From Leifsonia xyli (lineage in GTDB: Bacteria > Actinomycetota > Actinomycetes > Actinomycetales > Microbacteriaceae): a stretch of DNA of 64,000 nucleotides. The position numbers and the translations under genes were made by a program. Shown piece by piece: positions 33,453 through 43,209 of the stretch. The stretch lies in contig CP014761.1 in assembly GCA_001647635.1 (NCBI GenBank), positions 1,736,001-1,800,000 of the forward strand, given 5' to 3'. The notes below the pieces were generated by a model that worked only from the letters and a program-made list of their open reading frames with translations, was not told where the DNA came from and did not search any database. The number at the start of each line of letters is the position of its first letter. The first letter of the stretch is position 1.

Positions 33453-35534
33453 TTACTGCGCGAGCGTCAGCAGCACGTCGTCACCGGGGGCGGCGGGGAC
33501 GAAGTCGGCCTCGATCTCGGCGCGGCCGAGCAGCTCGTTCATGCGGCGCTGGCGGTGCTTCGGGATCAGCGTGACGACGGTGCCCTGCTTGCCGGCGCGG
33601 CCGGTGCGGCCCGAGCGGTGCAGATACGTCTTGTACTCGTCCGGCGCGTCCGCCTGGATAACCAGGTCGATGTCGTCCACGTGGATGCCGCGGGCGGCCA
33701 CGTCGGTCGCCACCAGCACGTTGACACGTCCGCTGGTCAGCTTCTCCAGGTTGCGCGTGCGGCGCGACTGGTTGAGGTCGCCGTGCAGGCTGACGGCGGG
33801 GATGCCGGCGTCCTCCAGCTGGTCGGCGAGCATCTCGGCGAAGGCGCGGGTGCGGGCGAAGACCAGGGTCTTGCCCTCGCGGTCGGCGAGCTGCTCGATG
33901 ATGGCGCCCTTGTCGCGGTGCTCGATGACGAGCACGCGGTGGTCGATGGTCGAGGACGCCTGGTCCTCCCCTGCCACCTCGTGCACGGCCGGCTCGACGA
34001 GGAACTCGTCGACCAGCTGCGCGACACCCGAGTCCAGCGTCGCCGAGAAGAGCAGCTTCTGGCCGCCCTCGGCGGTGTGGCGCAGGATGCGCTGCACCGG
34101 CTCGAGGAAGCCGAGGTCGCACATGTGGTCGGCCTCGTCGAGGACCGTGATCGCGACCTCGCTGAGGTCGAGGCGGCCCTGCTCCACGAGGTCCTCGATA
34201 CGGCCGGGGGTGCCGATCACGATGTCGACGCCGCGCTGCAGCGCGCCCACCTGGCGGCCCTGCGGCACGCCGCCGTAGATCTGCGTCGTGAAGAGGCCGA
34301 CGCTGCGGGCGATCGGCTGCACGGTGCGGTCGATCTGGAGCGCCAGCTCGCGGGTCGGGGCCAGGATGAGTGCGCGCGGCGCGCGGCCCATCTGGCGCTT
34401 GCCGCCGGACTTGCCGGACTCGGCCCACAGCTGCATCAGGCGCTCGACCATGGGCGCGCCGAAGGCGATGGTCTTACCGGAACCGGTGCGACCGCGGCCG
34501 AGCACGTCCTTGCCGGCCAGGACATCCGGAGCGGTGGCGGCCTGGATCGGGAACGGGGTCTCTGCGCCGAGCTCGGCGAGCGCGCGGACGATGTTGCCGC
34601 CGAGGCCGAGGTCGGCGAAGGTCACGCCCTCGACGTCCTCCGCCTGGATGGCCTCCGCCTCGAGCCGTTCGAGCACGACGTCGTCGGTCGGGGCGAACGC
34701 GGGCTTCTCGTCGCGCGAGGGGTAGAAGGAGGAGTCACGGCGCGGGCGCTCGCTGCGGTCGTCGTACTGGCGACGGGGACGATCGTCGGCGTCACGGCGC
34801 GGGCGGTCGACGCGGTCGCCGAAGTCGCGGCGGGGACGGTCGGCACGGTCGCCGAAGTCCCGGCGGGGACGGTCGTCGTACTCCCGGCGCGGACGGTCGG
34901 CCCGGTCGTCGAACTGACGGCGCGGGCGGTCGCCGAAGTCGCGACGCGGACGCTCGGCCCGGTCGTCGAACTGACGGCGCGGACGGTCATCCTGGTCGCG
35001 ACGAGGGCGCTCCGCGCGGTCGTCGAACTGCCGGCGCGGACGGTCGTCGTACTCGCGACGCGGACGCTCGGCGCGATCGCCGACGTCACGACGCGGACGG
35101 TCGGCCCGGTCGTCGAACTGACGGCGCGGACGGTCGTCGTACTCGCGACGCGGACGCTCGCTGCGCTCGTCGAAGCGGCGCGGACGGTCGTCCTGGTCGC
35201 GGCGCGGGCGGTCGTCGTACGACCGGCGCGGGCGCTCCTGGCGCTGCGAGCGGTCCTCCCACTCGCGCTCGGTGCGGCGCGCGTCCTTGCCGCGGGGCTC
35301 CCAGTTGGGGCGCTCCCCGCGCGAGGCGCCGCGGCCGGAGCCGGCGCTGTCGTCACGGCTGCCGTAGACGGAGCGGCCCCGGGCGGCGCGGTCCTCCGTG
35401 CTCCAGCGAGCCTTCTTCGGTGCCGCGCCCTGCTCCTCGGCGCGGTAGCCGCGGTGCTTGGGGCTGCGGCTACCGCTCTTGGGGGCGCCGCCGCGAGACG
35501 ACTGCGATCGTCGGTCGTTGTTGTATCCGGGCAT
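33453..35534 (-). CDS. DEAD-box RNA helicase with long repetitive charged N-terminal arm
   Basis: 693 residues. The core (about 290-690) has all helicase motifs: FADLGLGG Q-motif region, GRGRTGSGKT (Walker A), PTRELALQ, VLDEADHM, LFSATL, and HRSGRTGRAG. Residues 1-285 are disordered and polar. They contain 18 RPRR cores spaced 8 or 11 residues apart in units such as RPRRQFDDRAE and RPRREYDD (111-275). Such arms bind RNA and may drive phase separation. RGG motifs are few. Start ATG 35534 follows AGGAAG. Long 5' region (266 bp) with CGCGC hairpins may allow cold-type post-transcriptional control. Confidence 0.93.
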   Translation of the reverse strand: MPGYNNDRRSQSSRGGAPKSGSRSPKHRGYRAEEQGAAPKKARWSTEDRAARGRSVYGSRDDSAGSGRGASRGERPNWEPRGKDARRTEREWEDRSQRQERPRRSYDDRPRRDQDDRPRRFDERSERPRREYDDRPRRQFDDRADRPRRDVGDRAERPRREYDDRPRRQFDDRAERPRRDQDDRPRRQFDDRAERPRRDFGDRPRRQFDDRADRPRREYDDRPRRDFGDRADRPRRDFGDRVDRPRRDADDRPRRQYDDRSERPRRDSSFYPSRDEKPAFAPTDDVVLERLEAEAIQAEDVEGVTFADLGLGGNIVRALAELGAETPFPIQAATAPDVLAGKDVLGRGRTGSGKTIAFGAPMVERLMQLWAESGKSGGKRQMGRAPRALILAPTRELALQIDRTVQPIARSVGLFTTQIYGGVPQGRQVGALQRGVDIVIGTPGRIEDLVEQGRLDLSEVAITVLDEADHMCDLGFLEPVQRILRHTAEGGQKLLFSATLDSGVAQLVDEFLVEPAVHEVAGEDQASSTIDHRVLVIEHRDKGAIIEQLADREGKTLVFARTRAFAEMLADQLEDAGIPAVSLHGDLNQSRRTRNLEKLTSGRVNVLVATDVAARGIHVDDIDLVIQADAPDEYKTYLHRSGRTGRAGKQGTVVTLIPKHRQRRMNELLGRAEIEADFVPAAPGDDVLLTLAQ
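34710..35204 (-). repeat. Degenerate coding repeat of the helicase arm
   Basis: 18 copies of an RPRR-centred unit encoded in tandem (8- and 11-codon periods). DNA identity between units is high (CGGCGCGGACGGTC-type blocks), so copy number may vary by slippage. It also creates long open frames on the other strand. Confidence 0.85.
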
Positions 35535-35800
35535 GGATGTTCTTCCTGGGTTGCTTTCGAGTGCGCGGCGGCGCGCCGAAGCGCACCGGATGTTTCCCGG
35601 GCGAACTGTGTCCGGGGCCGTTCACGATTGTGTGATCCGCACCGCTGATCGGGTGCAGAACCGGCCCGCTTGACTGACAAACCCATCCGCGCGACGAGCG
35701 CGGTGTCAAGAGCCGACCTCCCAACGATAGCGGATGGATGCTGGGAACGGGCTGCCCATCGCCCTCGGCCCGCGCGGGGCCGCGGGGTATACAGGGAGGT

Positions 35801-37345
35801 ATGAGCGCATCCACCTCGTCGGACGGCCTCGATGCGATCGTCATCGGGTCGGGCCCGAACGGTCTCGCGGCCGCGCTGACGTTCGCGCGCGCCGGACTGC
35901 GAGTCCGGGTGTACGAGCGCAACGCGACGATCGGCGGCGGCCTGCGGACGGAGGAGCTGACCCTGCCGGGCTTCCTGCACGACATCTGCTCGGCCGTGCA
36001 TCCCCTCGCCTTCGCCTCCGGCTTCTTCCGCACGTTCCAGCTCGAGCGCCGGGTGCCGTTCGTGGTGCCGACGGCCTCGTACGGCAACCCGCTGGACGGC
36101 GGCCGGGTCGCCATGGCGTACCTCGACCTCGACCGCACTGTCGACGGGCTCGGCGTCGACGGGCCGGCCTGGCGCGCGCTCCTCGGCCCGCTGGTGCGCG
36201 ACGCGGACGCGGTGTCGCAGTTCACGCTCTCCGAGCTGCTGCAGGTGCCGCGGCATCCCCTCGTGGGCGCGCGATTCGGGCTGACGGCGCTGGCACAGGG
36301 CGGTCCCTGGTGGGATCTGCCGTTCCGCACCGAGGCGCCGGGTGCGCTGCTCTCCGGCGTGTTCGCGCACACGACCCTGCCGCTGCCCAGTCTTGCCGGC
36401 GCGGCCGCCGGACTCACCCTCGCGGTGCACGCCCACGCCCGCGGGTGGCCGGTCCCGATCGGCGGAAGCCGGGCGATCGCGGATGCCATGGCGGCCGACT
36501 TCGAGGCGCACGGAGGCGAGATCGTCACGAGCACGCCGGTCACGTCGCTGGCCGAGCTGCCGGATGCGCGGGTGATCGTGTTCGACACGCACGTCGCGGA
36601 TGCGGTCCGGCTCGGCGAGGACCGGCTCCCCGCGTCGTACCTCCGCCGCGTGTCCCGGTTCCGCGACGGGAACGGCGTGTTCAAGGCGGACTTCGCTCTG
36701 TCCGGACCCGTGCCCTGGACCAACCCCGAGCTGTTCGAGACGGCGACCGTCCACCTCGGCGGCACGCGCGCACAGACCGCGCGCTCGGAGAACGCGGTGG
36801 CGCGCGGCCGGGAGAGCGACCCGCCCTACGTGCTGGTCGCGCAGCCGTCGCTGTTCGACGCGACCCGAGCGCCCGCCGGCAAGCACGTGCTGTGGGCCTA
36901 CACGCACGTGCCGCGCGGCTCGACGGAGGACCGCACGGAGGCCATCATCCGCCGCATCGAGCAGTTCGCACCCGGCTTCCGCGACCTCATCATCGGCACG
37001 AACACGATGAACGCCGTGCAGATGGAGCAGCACAACCCGAACTACATCGGCGGCGACATCTCCGCCGGCGCCCCCGACTTCCGTCAGCTCGTCGCGCGTC
37101 CGGTGCTCTCCTCCGAGCCGTGGCGGATGCCCGGACGTGGCCTCTATCTGGCATCCGCTTCCGTCACTCCGGGCCCCGGCGTCCACGGCCTCGGCGGCTA
37201 CTACGCCGCCCGGAGCGCCCTTCGGCACGAGTTCGGGATGACGCGGATGCCCGACCTCTCCCCCGCGCCCGACCAGGTGGCCGCCCCGGCGTCCGCCCCG
37301 CTCATCCCGGACGCGCTGCGTCCCCCGACCCCATCGGAGCCGTGA
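35801..37345 (+). CDS. Phytoene-dehydrogenase-like FAD oxidoreductase
   Basis: 514 residues. N-terminal dinucleotide fold VIGSGPNGLAAALTFARAG with acidic end VRVYERN, then GGGLRTEELTLPGFLHDICSAVHP, the CrtI-like loop. C-terminal FAD-closing motif ITPGPGVHGLGGYYAARSA-type (GPGVHGLGG). Family covers carotenoid desaturases and many unassigned amine/prenyl oxidases. It lies outside any carotenoid cluster here. ATG 35801 lies 7 nt after TATACA with GGGAGGT between, so either leaderless or very short leader. Followed by an SRPBCC gene in the same unit. Confidence 0.85.
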   Translation: MSASTSSDGLDAIVIGSGPNGLAAALTFARAGLRVRVYERNATIGGGLRTEELTLPGFLHDICSAVHPLAFASGFFRTFQLERRVPFVVPTASYGNPLDGGRVAMAYLDLDRTVDGLGVDGPAWRALLGPLVRDADAVSQFTLSELLQVPRHPLVGARFGLTALAQGGPWWDLPFRTEAPGALLSGVFAHTTLPLPSLAGAAAGLTLAVHAHARGWPVPIGGSRAIADAMAADFEAHGGEIVTSTPVTSLAELPDARVIVFDTHVADAVRLGEDRLPASYLRRVSRFRDGNGVFKADFALSGPVPWTNPELFETATVHLGGTRAQTARSENAVARGRESDPPYVLVAQPSLFDATRAPAGKHVLWAYTHVPRGSTEDRTEAIIRRIEQFAPGFRDLIIGTNTMNAVQMEQHNPNYIGGDISAGAPDFRQLVARPVLSSEPWRMPGRGLYLASASVTPGPGVHGLGGYYAARSALRHEFGMTRMPDLSPAPDQVAAPASAPLIPDALRPPTPSEP

Positions 37346-37347
37346 AC

Positions 37348-37788
37348 ATGTCCGCCAACGTCCGTCGTATGGCCTGCACGCCCGAGCAGGTGTTCGCCGT
37401 CCTCGCCGACCCGTGGGTGTACCCGACCTGGGTCGCCGGAGCCTCCCGCCTGCGCGCCGCGGACGACCGATACCCCGCCCAAGGATCGCGCCTGCACCAC
37501 TCGATCGGCGTGTGGCCGCTGGTCCTCAACGACGAGACGCGCATCGACGAGTGGGACCCGCCCCGCCGGATGGTCCTGGAGGCGAAGACGCGACCCTTCG
37601 GCACCGAGCGCGTGATCATCGACGTGAAGCCGCGCGGGGGCGGCTGCCTGGTGCGCATCGAGGAGTACCCGTACACCGGGATCGTGACCAGGCTCCCGGG
37701 CGTCATCGCCGACGCCCTGCTGCACGTCCGCAACGCGGAGACGCTGCGGCGGCTGGAGTGGGTGGCGCGGGGGCGCGCCGCACACTGA
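37348..37788 (+). CDS. SRPBCC family protein
   Basis: 146 residues from ATG 37348, preferred because GGAG lies 9 nt upstream; a GTG at 37342 overlaps the previous stop (GTGA) and is also possible. The helix-grip fold begins VRRMACTPEQVFAVLADPWVYPTWVAGA, then WDPPRRMVLEAKTRP and VRIEEYPYTGI. It forms a hydrophobic ligand cavity; the coupled oxidoreductase suggests a lipophilic substrate for the pair. Function beyond this is unknown. Confidence 0.82.
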   Translation: MSANVRRMACTPEQVFAVLADPWVYPTWVAGASRLRAADDRYPAQGSRLHHSIGVWPLVLNDETRIDEWDPPRRMVLEAKTRPFGTERVIIDVKPRGGGCLVRIEEYPYTGIVTRLPGVIADALLHVRNAETLRRLEWVARGRAAH

Positions 37789-37810
37789 CGGCGGCCCCCG
37801 GGTCACCCGG

Positions 37811-38278
37811 TTACGACGAGACCGCCCGGGTGTCGCTGCGCGCCTCGTCGACCCGCATCGTCTCGGCGGAGTGCTCCGAGCGCCGCGACTCGACGGCGAT
37901 CTTGCGCGGCTTCGCCCGCTCGGCGACCGGGATCATGACGCTCAGCACGCCATTGTCGTAGGACGCGGTGATGCCGTCCGGATCGACGTCGTCGCCGATC
38001 GTGAACTGGCGCATGTACGCACCGTAGGGCCGCTCCTGCGCGAGCCAGCGGGCGCCTTCGCGGTCGGCGGCCGTGCGCACCGCGCGGATCGTGAGGAGGT
38101 GGCCGTCGACGTCCACATCCACCGACGACGGGTCGGCGCCGGGGAGGTCGGCGTTCAGGATGTAGCGGTCGCCCTCACGGAAGAGGTCGACCGGCATCAG
38201 GCGCGGCTGGCGGCTGGTGTCGAACACGCTCTGGGCGATCCGGTCCAACTGGGAGAAAGGATCGAACGACATGGCCAT
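37811..38278 (-). CDS. Hsp20 family small heat-shock protein
   Basis: 155 residues. The start at 38278 (MAMSFDPF) is supported by AAAGGGG 8 nt upstream. The alpha-crystallin domain (about 35-130) reads YILNADLPGADPSSVDVDVDGHLLTIRA ... ITASYDNGVLSVMIPVAERAKPRKIAV, with the conserved A/GxLxxxxP motif near its end (NGVLSVMIP). It forms oligomers that hold unfolding proteins. The promoter is almost completely covered by a CIRCE operator, so HrcA should repress it until heat or proteotoxic stress. Confidence 0.93.
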   Translation of the reverse strand: MAMSFDPFSQLDRIAQSVFDTSRQPRLMPVDLFREGDRYILNADLPGADPSSVDVDVDGHLLTIRAVRTAADREGARWLAQERPYGAYMRQFTIGDDVDPDGITASYDNGVLSVMIPVAERAKPRKIAVESRRSEHSAETMRVDEARSDTRAVSS

Positions 38279-38341
38279 CAGATATACCCCTTTCTTCAAT
38301 TGAGCTGATGAGAGGCGGTTCTTGTCGCCTTTCGGCCACCG

Positions 38342-38371
38342 ATATTAGCACTCTCCCATGGAGAGTGCCAA
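38342..38371 (-). promoter_or_regulatory. Sigma-70 type promoter of hsp20 with CIRCE (HrcA) operator
   Basis: TTAGCACTC-N9-GAGTGCCAA (38345-38371) matches CIRCE (TTAGCACTC-N9-GAGTGCTAA) with one change. On the minus strand, -35 TTGGCA (38371-38366) and -10 TAATAT (38347-38342) are 18 bp apart, so the operator lies within the promoter. Confidence 0.9.
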
Positions 38372-38457
38372 GTATTTTTCGGGCTTGTCAAGGCGGTTCC
38401 CGACACCGGTCGCGCGGCCTACCGTGCGTGTCGTCCATCGACCGGAAGGAACCCATC

Positions 38458-39033
38458 GTGGCCGCAACCGACACCAAGGCGAAGAGCACCGCGAAGAAGC
38501 CGAAGACCCCCGCCGTCCGCCGCACCAGCGCTGCCGGCGTCGCCCCGACCCGCCGCGAGCACGCGGAGCACGGCTTCGTCGCGTCGACGGAGCTCGCGCA
38601 GAACCTCCAGCGCGTGCACGTCGACCTGATCGAGCTCCACCTCCAGGGCAAGCAGGCGCACTGGAACGTCGTCGGCCGCAACTTCCGCGACCTGCATCTG
38701 CAGCTCGACGAGATCGTCGAGACGGCCCGCGAGTTCAGCGACGACGTCGCCGAGCGACTCCGCGCCCTGCACGCGACCCCGGACGGACGCTCCGCCACCG
38801 TCGCCGAGCAGACCAGCCTCCCCGAGTTCCCGAACGGCGAGGTCGACACCGCGGAGACGGTCGACCTGATCACCGAGCGGCTCGAGGCGGTCGTGCGCAC
38901 GATGCGCGACGTTCACGACGACGTCGACGAGGAGGACCCGACCTCGGCCGACCTGCTGCACGCGATCATCGAGAAGCTCGAGCAGTACGCCTGGATGGTC
39001 AGTGCGGAGAACCGCACGCCCAGCCGGGCCTGA
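38458..39033 (+). CDS. dps: Dps family DNA-binding/ferritin-like protein
   Basis: 191 residues. Start GTG 38458 follows GGAAGGA. A Lys/Ala-rich, basic N-terminal tail (TDTKAKSTAKKPKTPAVRR) can bind DNA. The ferritin-like four-helix part has the Dps ferroxidase signature: QGKQAHWNVVGRNFRDLHLQLDEIVE with His, Asp and Glu in the right places. The protein would form a 12-subunit shell that stores iron and protects DNA from oxidants. The gene is divergent from hsp20, so two stress genes share one 179-bp spacer. Confidence 0.92.
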   Translation: MAATDTKAKSTAKKPKTPAVRRTSAAGVAPTRREHAEHGFVASTELAQNLQRVHVDLIELHLQGKQAHWNVVGRNFRDLHLQLDEIVETAREFSDDVAERLRALHATPDGRSATVAEQTSLPEFPNGEVDTAETVDLITERLEAVVRTMRDVHDDVDEEDPTSADLLHAIIEKLEQYAWMVSAENRTPSRA

Positions 39034-39057
39034 CCGCCCGCTCGCGGTGGCGGCCGA

Positions 39058-39816
39058 TCAGCTCCCCCGGATCCGGCGGGACAGCTCGGCCGCCGTCTCG
39101 CGCACCCGGGCGGCGAGCGCATCCCAGCGCTCCGGCGGGACGTTCTCGCGCGGGAACGTGACGGCGATCCCGGCCGCCGGCCAGCCCGCGTGGTCGCGCA
39201 CCGAGACGGCGACGGACGCGAATCCCGGCGTCACGTCGCCGTCCTCGGTCGCGTAGCCGCGCTCGCGCGCCTCGGTCACCAGGCGGCGCAGCTCGGCGTA
39301 CGAGTGCGGGCCCGAGCCGGTCCGGTCCTCGAAGGCGCCGGAGTCCGGGTAGAGCGCGCGCAGCTGTTCCCGCGGGAGCGTGGCCAGCAGGGCGCGACCG
39401 CTCGCGGTGAGGTGCGCCGGGAGGCGGACGCCCACGTCCGTGACCAGCCGCGGTCTCCGCGGGGCGCGCTCTTCGACGATGTAGACGACGTCGCGGCCGT
39501 GCAGCACGGCGACGTGGCCGGACTCACCGATCGCATCCACCAGGGCCGCGACGATCGGCCTCCCCAGGCGGCTGAGCGGCTGCTGCCGGGAGAACCCGCT
39601 CGACAGCTCGTACGCGGCGACGCCCAGTCCGTAGCGCTTCGCCTCGGGGAAGTGGAGCACGAAGCCGTGCTCCGCGAGGACCGTGAGCAGGTGGTAGACG
39701 GTCGAGCGCGGCAGCGCGAGGGACGCGGCGATCGCGGCGGCGGGCACCGGTCCGCGCTGGGCGCCCAGGTAGCCCAGGATGCGCAACGTGTTCTCGGCGG
39801 CGGGCACCTTGCTCAC
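39058..39816 (-). CDS. IclR family regulator of the hut cluster
   Basis: 252 residues. Start GTG 39816 has GAGGAGG 6 nt upstream. N-terminal winged HTH (LRILGYLGAQRGPVPAAAIAASLALPRSTVYHLL) and C-terminal IclR effector domain (GHVAVLHGRDVVYIVEE ... HLTASGRALLATLP ... GFASVAVSVRDHAGWPAAGIAVTFP). It is divergent from hutH, so it most likely regulates histidine utilisation with urocanate or histidine as ligand. A 16-bp palindrome lies 22 bp upstream of its start. Confidence 0.9.
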   Translation of the reverse strand: MSKVPAAENTLRILGYLGAQRGPVPAAAIAASLALPRSTVYHLLTVLAEHGFVLHFPEAKRYGLGVAAYELSSGFSRQQPLSRLGRPIVAALVDAIGESGHVAVLHGRDVVYIVEERAPRRPRLVTDVGVRLPAHLTASGRALLATLPREQLRALYPDSGAFEDRTGSGPHSYAELRRLVTEARERGYATEDGDVTPGFASVAVSVRDHAGWPAAGIAVTFPRENVPPERWDALAARVRETAAELSRRIRGS

Positions 39817-39837
39817 GGCAACCTCCTCGCCGGGTGA

Positions 39838-39853
39838 GTCTGGGATCCCGGAC
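39838..39853. promoter_or_regulatory. Putative hut operator 1 (IclR site)
   Basis: GTCTGGGATCCCGGAC is a near-perfect palindrome around GGGATCCC in the iclR-hutH spacer. The identical 16 bases recur at 45411-45426, upstream of hutG. Confidence 0.65.
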
Positions 39854-39908
39854 ACTGAGCAGCGTACCGCCGACGCGCGGACAGCACCCCCGGAGCGAGG
39901 ATCGGAGC

Positions 39909-41441
39909 ATGCTCCAGACCCAGACCTCCGTCACCGTCGGCACCGGCGCGCTGACCATCGCCGACGTCGTCGCCGTCGCCCGGCACGACGCCCGCATCGA
40001 GCTCGACGCCAAGTCGCTCGACGGCGTCGCCGCCTCCCGCGCGATCGTCGAGGCGCTCGCGGACGACACCGAGCCGCACTACGGCATCTCCACCGGCTTC
40101 GGCGCCCTCGCCACCACCTTCATCCCGGGCGACCGTCGAGCACAGCTGCAGGCCAGCCTGGTGCGGTCTCACGCCGCCGGGTCGGGCCCGGAGGTCGAGC
40201 GGGAGGTGGTGCGCGCGCTCATGCTGCTGCGCCTGTCCACGTTGATGACCGGACGCACGGGCGCCCGTCCCGAGACGGTCGAGACGTACGCGGCGCTGCT
40301 GAACGCCGGGATCACGCCGGTCGTCCACGAGTACGGGTCGCTCGGTTGCTCCGGCGACCTGGCGCCGCTCGCGCACTGCGCCCTCGCGGCGATGGGCGAG
40401 GGCCGCGTCCGCGTCGACGGTGAGCTCGTGGACGCCTCCGACGCCCTGGCCGCAGCGGGCATCGCGCCGGTCGTGCTCGCCGAGAAGGAGGGCCTGGCAC
40501 TCATCAACGGCACCGACGGGATGCTCGGGATGCTCGCCCTCGCCGTCCACGACCTCCACGGACTCCTCACCGACGCCGACATCGCGGCCGCGATGAGCGT
40601 CGAGGCGCTGCTCGGCACCGACGCCGTCTTCGCCGACGACCTGCAGCGGCTGCGCCCGCAGGCCGGCCAGGCGGTCTCGGCCGCGAACCTCCGCGAGATG
40701 CTGGCCGGCTCTCCGATCGTCGCCAGCCACAAGGGCCCGGAGTGCACGCGCGTCCAGGACGCCTACTCGCTGCGCTGCTCGCCGCAGGTGCACGGCGCCG
40801 CGCGCGACACCGTCGCCCACGCCGAGCTCGTCGCGTCGCGCGAGCTGGCGTCGGCGGTCGACAACCCCGTGCTCACGCTCGACGGCCGGGTCGAGTCGAA
40901 CGGCAACTTCCACGGCGCGCCCGTCGCGTACGTCCTGGACTTCCTGGCGATCGCGGTGGCGGATGTGGCGAGCATGTCCGAGCGCCGCACCGACCGCTTC
41001 CTCGACCCCGCCCGCAACCAGGGGCTGCCCCCGTTCCTCGCTCACGAGGTCGGCGTCGACTCGGGACTGATGATCGCGCAGTACACGGCCGCCGGCATCG
41101 TCTCGGAGCTGAAGCGGCTCGCCGCGCCCGCGTCGGTCGACAGCATCCCGTCGTCCGCCATGCAGGAGGACCACGTGTCGATGGGATGGGCGGCCGCGCG
41201 CAAGCTGCGCCGCGCCCTCGACGGTCTCGCCCGCGTGCTCGCCATCGAGGTCATGACCGCCGCGCGCGGTGCCGACCTGCGCGCCCCGCTGCGGCCCGGC
41301 CCCCGCACGGGCGCGGTCATCGCCGCGCTGCGCACCGCGGTCCCCGGCCCGGGTCCCGACCGTCACCTCTCCCCCGAGATCGAGGCCGCCCACGCCCTCC
41401 TCTCCTCCGGCGCACTCCGCCGAGCCGCCGACCTCCCCTAA
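39909..41441 (+). CDS. hutH: Histidine ammonia-lyase
   Basis: 510 residues, the first step of histidine breakdown (histidine to urocanate). The MIO-forming tripeptide is Cys147-Ser148-Gly149 in [14 protein letters not shown] instead of Ala-Ser-Gly; the same replacement occurs in streptomycete enzymes. Other landmarks are [11 protein letters not shown] with the catalytic Tyr, [19 protein letters not shown]-like DDLQRLRPQ, and [15 protein letters not shown]. Start ATG 39909 follows GGAGCGAGGATCGGAGC. The hutU gene follows after 97 bp containing a strong palindrome. Confidence 0.96.
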   Translation: MLQTQTSVTVGTGALTIADVVAVARHDARIELDAKSLDGVAASRAIVEALADDTEPHYGISTGFGALATTFIPGDRRAQLQASLVRSHAAGSGPEVEREVVRALMLLRLSTLMTGRTGARPETVETYAALLNAGITPVVHEYGSLGCSGDLAPLAHCALAAMGEGRVRVDGELVDASDALAAAGIAPVVLAEKEGLALINGTDGMLGMLALAVHDLHGLLTDADIAAAMSVEALLGTDAVFADDLQRLRPQAGQAVSAANLREMLAGSPIVASHKGPECTRVQDAYSLRCSPQVHGAARDTVAHAELVASRELASAVDNPVLTLDGRVESNGNFHGAPVAYVLDFLAIAVADVASMSERRTDRFLDPARNQGLPPFLAHEVGVDSGLMIAQYTAAGIVSELKRLAAPASVDSIPSSAMQEDHVSMGWAAARKLRRALDGLARVLAIEVMTAARGADLRAPLRPGPRTGAVIAALRTAVPGPGPDRHLSPEIEAAHALLSSGALRRAADLP

Positions 41442-41453
41442 CCCGCCCCACCA

Positions 41454-41520
41454 GCCGCCGAGCACAGGAAAAATGCTCGCCTCGAGGCCGAGTCGCAGCG
41501 TTTTTCCTGTGCTCGACGGC
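41454..41520. terminator. Long palindrome between hutH and hutU
   Basis: 20-nt arms (41454-41473, 41501-41520) pair at 19 positions, core GAGCACAGGAAAAA with TTTTTCCTGTGCTC, and a 27-nt loop that can pair further. Looks like an intra-operon terminator or processing site. Similar in plan to the element at 44381-44440. Confidence 0.65.
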
Positions 41521-41538
41521 AGACGAAAGGACCACACG

Positions 41539-43209
41539 ATGGATGGAGCACGACCGGTCCGCGCCGCGCGCGGCACCGAGCTCAGCGCGAAGAGCTGGCA
41601 GACCGAGGCGCCGCTGCGGATGCTGATGAACAACCTCGACCCCGATGTGGCCGAGCGACCCGACGACCTCGTCGTCTACGGCGGCACCGGCCGCGCGGCC
41701 CGCAACTGGGAGGCGTTCGACGCGATCGTCGCCACGCTCCGCGACCTGGAGGCGGACGAGACGCTGCTCGTGCAGTCCGGCAAACCGGTCGGCGTGTTCC
41801 GCACGCACAAGTGGGCGCCCCGGGTGCTGATCGCCAACTCCAACCTCGTCGGCGACTGGGCGACATGGCCCGAGTTCCGCCGGCTGGAGGCGCTGGGCCT
41901 CACCATGTACGGCCAGATGACCGCCGGATCCTGGATCTACATCGGCTCGCAGGGAATCCTGCAGGGCACCTACGAGACGTTCGGAGCGGTCGCCCGCAAG
42001 CGGTTCGAGGGTTCGCTCGCCGGCACCCTCACCCTTACCGGCGGGTGCGGCGGCATGGGCGGGGCGCAGCCGCTCGCCGTCACGATGAACGGCGGCGCCG
42101 TCCTGATCGTGGATGTGGACCGCACGCGCCTGCAGCGGCGAGTCGACCACGGCTACCTCGATGTGCTCGCCGACGACCTCGACGACGCGGTGTACCAGGC
42201 CGTGACCGCCAAGGACGAGGGCCGCGCGCTCTCGGTCGGCGTGGTCGGCAACGCCGCCGAGGTGTTCCCCGAGCTGCTGCGCCGCGGCGTCCCCATCGAC
42301 ATCGTGACCGACCAGACCAGCGCCCACGATCCCCTCTCGTACCTGCCCGTCGGCTACGACGTGGAGTCGTGGCGCGAGCGCGCAGCCGCGGACCCGGAGC
42401 GCTTCACCGAGGACGCCCGCCGGTCGATGGCCGCGCAGGTGGAGGCGATGGTCGGCTTCCAGGACGCCGGCGCCGAGGTCTTCGACTACGGCAACTCCAT
42501 CCGCACCGAGGCACAGCTCGGGGGATACCAGCGAGCCTTCGACTTCCCCGGCTTCGTGCCCGCGTACATCCGCCCGCTCTTCGCCGAGGGGAAGGGCCCG
42601 TTCCGCTGGGCGGCCTTGAGCGGCGACCCCGCCGACATCGCGGCGACGGACCGCGCCGTGCTGGAGCTGTTCCCGGAGGACGAGCACCTGCGCCGGTGGA
42701 TCACCCAGGCGGGCGAGAAGGTGCACTTCGAGGGCCTGCCCGCGCGGATCTGCTGGCTCGGCTACAAGGAGCGCCACCTCGCCGGACTGCGCTTCAACGA
42801 GATGGTCGCCTCGGGCGAGCTCTCGGCGCCGGTCGTCATCGGCCGTGACCACCTCGACTCCGGCTCCGTCGCGTCGCCGTACCGCGAGACCGAGTCGATG
42901 GCCGACGGCTCGGACGCGATCGCCGACTGGCCGCTGCTCAACGCCCTCCTCAACACCGCCTCCGGCGCGACCTGGGTGTCGCTCCACCACGGCGGCGGCG
43001 TCGGGATCGGGCGCAGCATCCACGCGGGCCAGGTGGTCGTCGCGGACGGCACTCCGCTCGCCGCCGAGAAGATCGAGCGCGTGCTCGTCAACGACCCGGG
43101 CACCGGCGTGATGCGGCACGTGGATGCGGGCTACGAGCGGGCGGTTGAGGTCGCCGAGGAGCGGGGCCTGCGCATCCCGATGCGCGAGCAGAGCGCCGCG
43201 CGACGATGA
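41539..43209 (+). CDS. hutU: Urocanate hydratase
   Basis: 556 residues. Converts urocanate to imidazolone propionate with tightly bound NAD. Family sequences are clear: [78 protein letters not shown], and [20 protein letters not shown]. Start ATG 41539 follows AAAGGA. The stop overlaps the hutI start by 4 bases (ATGA). Confidence 0.97.
   Translation: MDGARPVRAARGTELSAKSWQTEAPLRMLMNNLDPDVAERPDDLVVYGGTGRAARNWEAFDAIVATLRDLEADETLLVQSGKPVGVFRTHKWAPRVLIANSNLVGDWATWPEFRRLEALGLTMYGQMTAGSWIYIGSQGILQGTYETFGAVARKRFEGSLAGTLTLTGGCGGMGGAQPLAVTMNGGAVLIVDVDRTRLQRRVDHGYLDVLADDLDDAVYQAVTAKDEGRALSVGVVGNAAEVFPELLRRGVPIDIVTDQTSAHDPLSYLPVGYDVESWRERAAADPERFTEDARRSMAAQVEAMVGFQDAGAEVFDYGNSIRTEAQLGGYQRAFDFPGFVPAYIRPLFAEGKGPFRWAALSGDPADIAATDRAVLELFPEDEHLRRWITQAGEKVHFEGLPARICWLGYKERHLAGLRFNEMVASGELSAPVVIGRDHLDSGSVASPYRETESMADGSDAIADWPLLNALLNTASGATWVSLHHGGGVGIGRSIHAGQVVVADGTPLAAEKIERVLVNDPGTGVMRHVDAGYERAVEVAEERGLRIPMREQSAARR

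Noticed and set aside
34710..35204. Regularly spaced repeats that could look like a CRISPR array
   Set aside because: Periods are 24 and 33 bp, in coding frame, with no spacers and no cas genes.
33555..35648. Long open frame opposite the DEAD-box helicase with many TVxxVVELTAR repeats
   Set aside because: It is the complementary reading of the helicase arm repeats; the helicase has full motifs and RBS, the other frame none.
35535..35800. Small gene in the 266-bp spacer upstream of the helicase
   Set aside because: Frames there lack RBS and coding signature; the region looks like a long 5' leader with CGCGC hairpins and divergent promoter parts.
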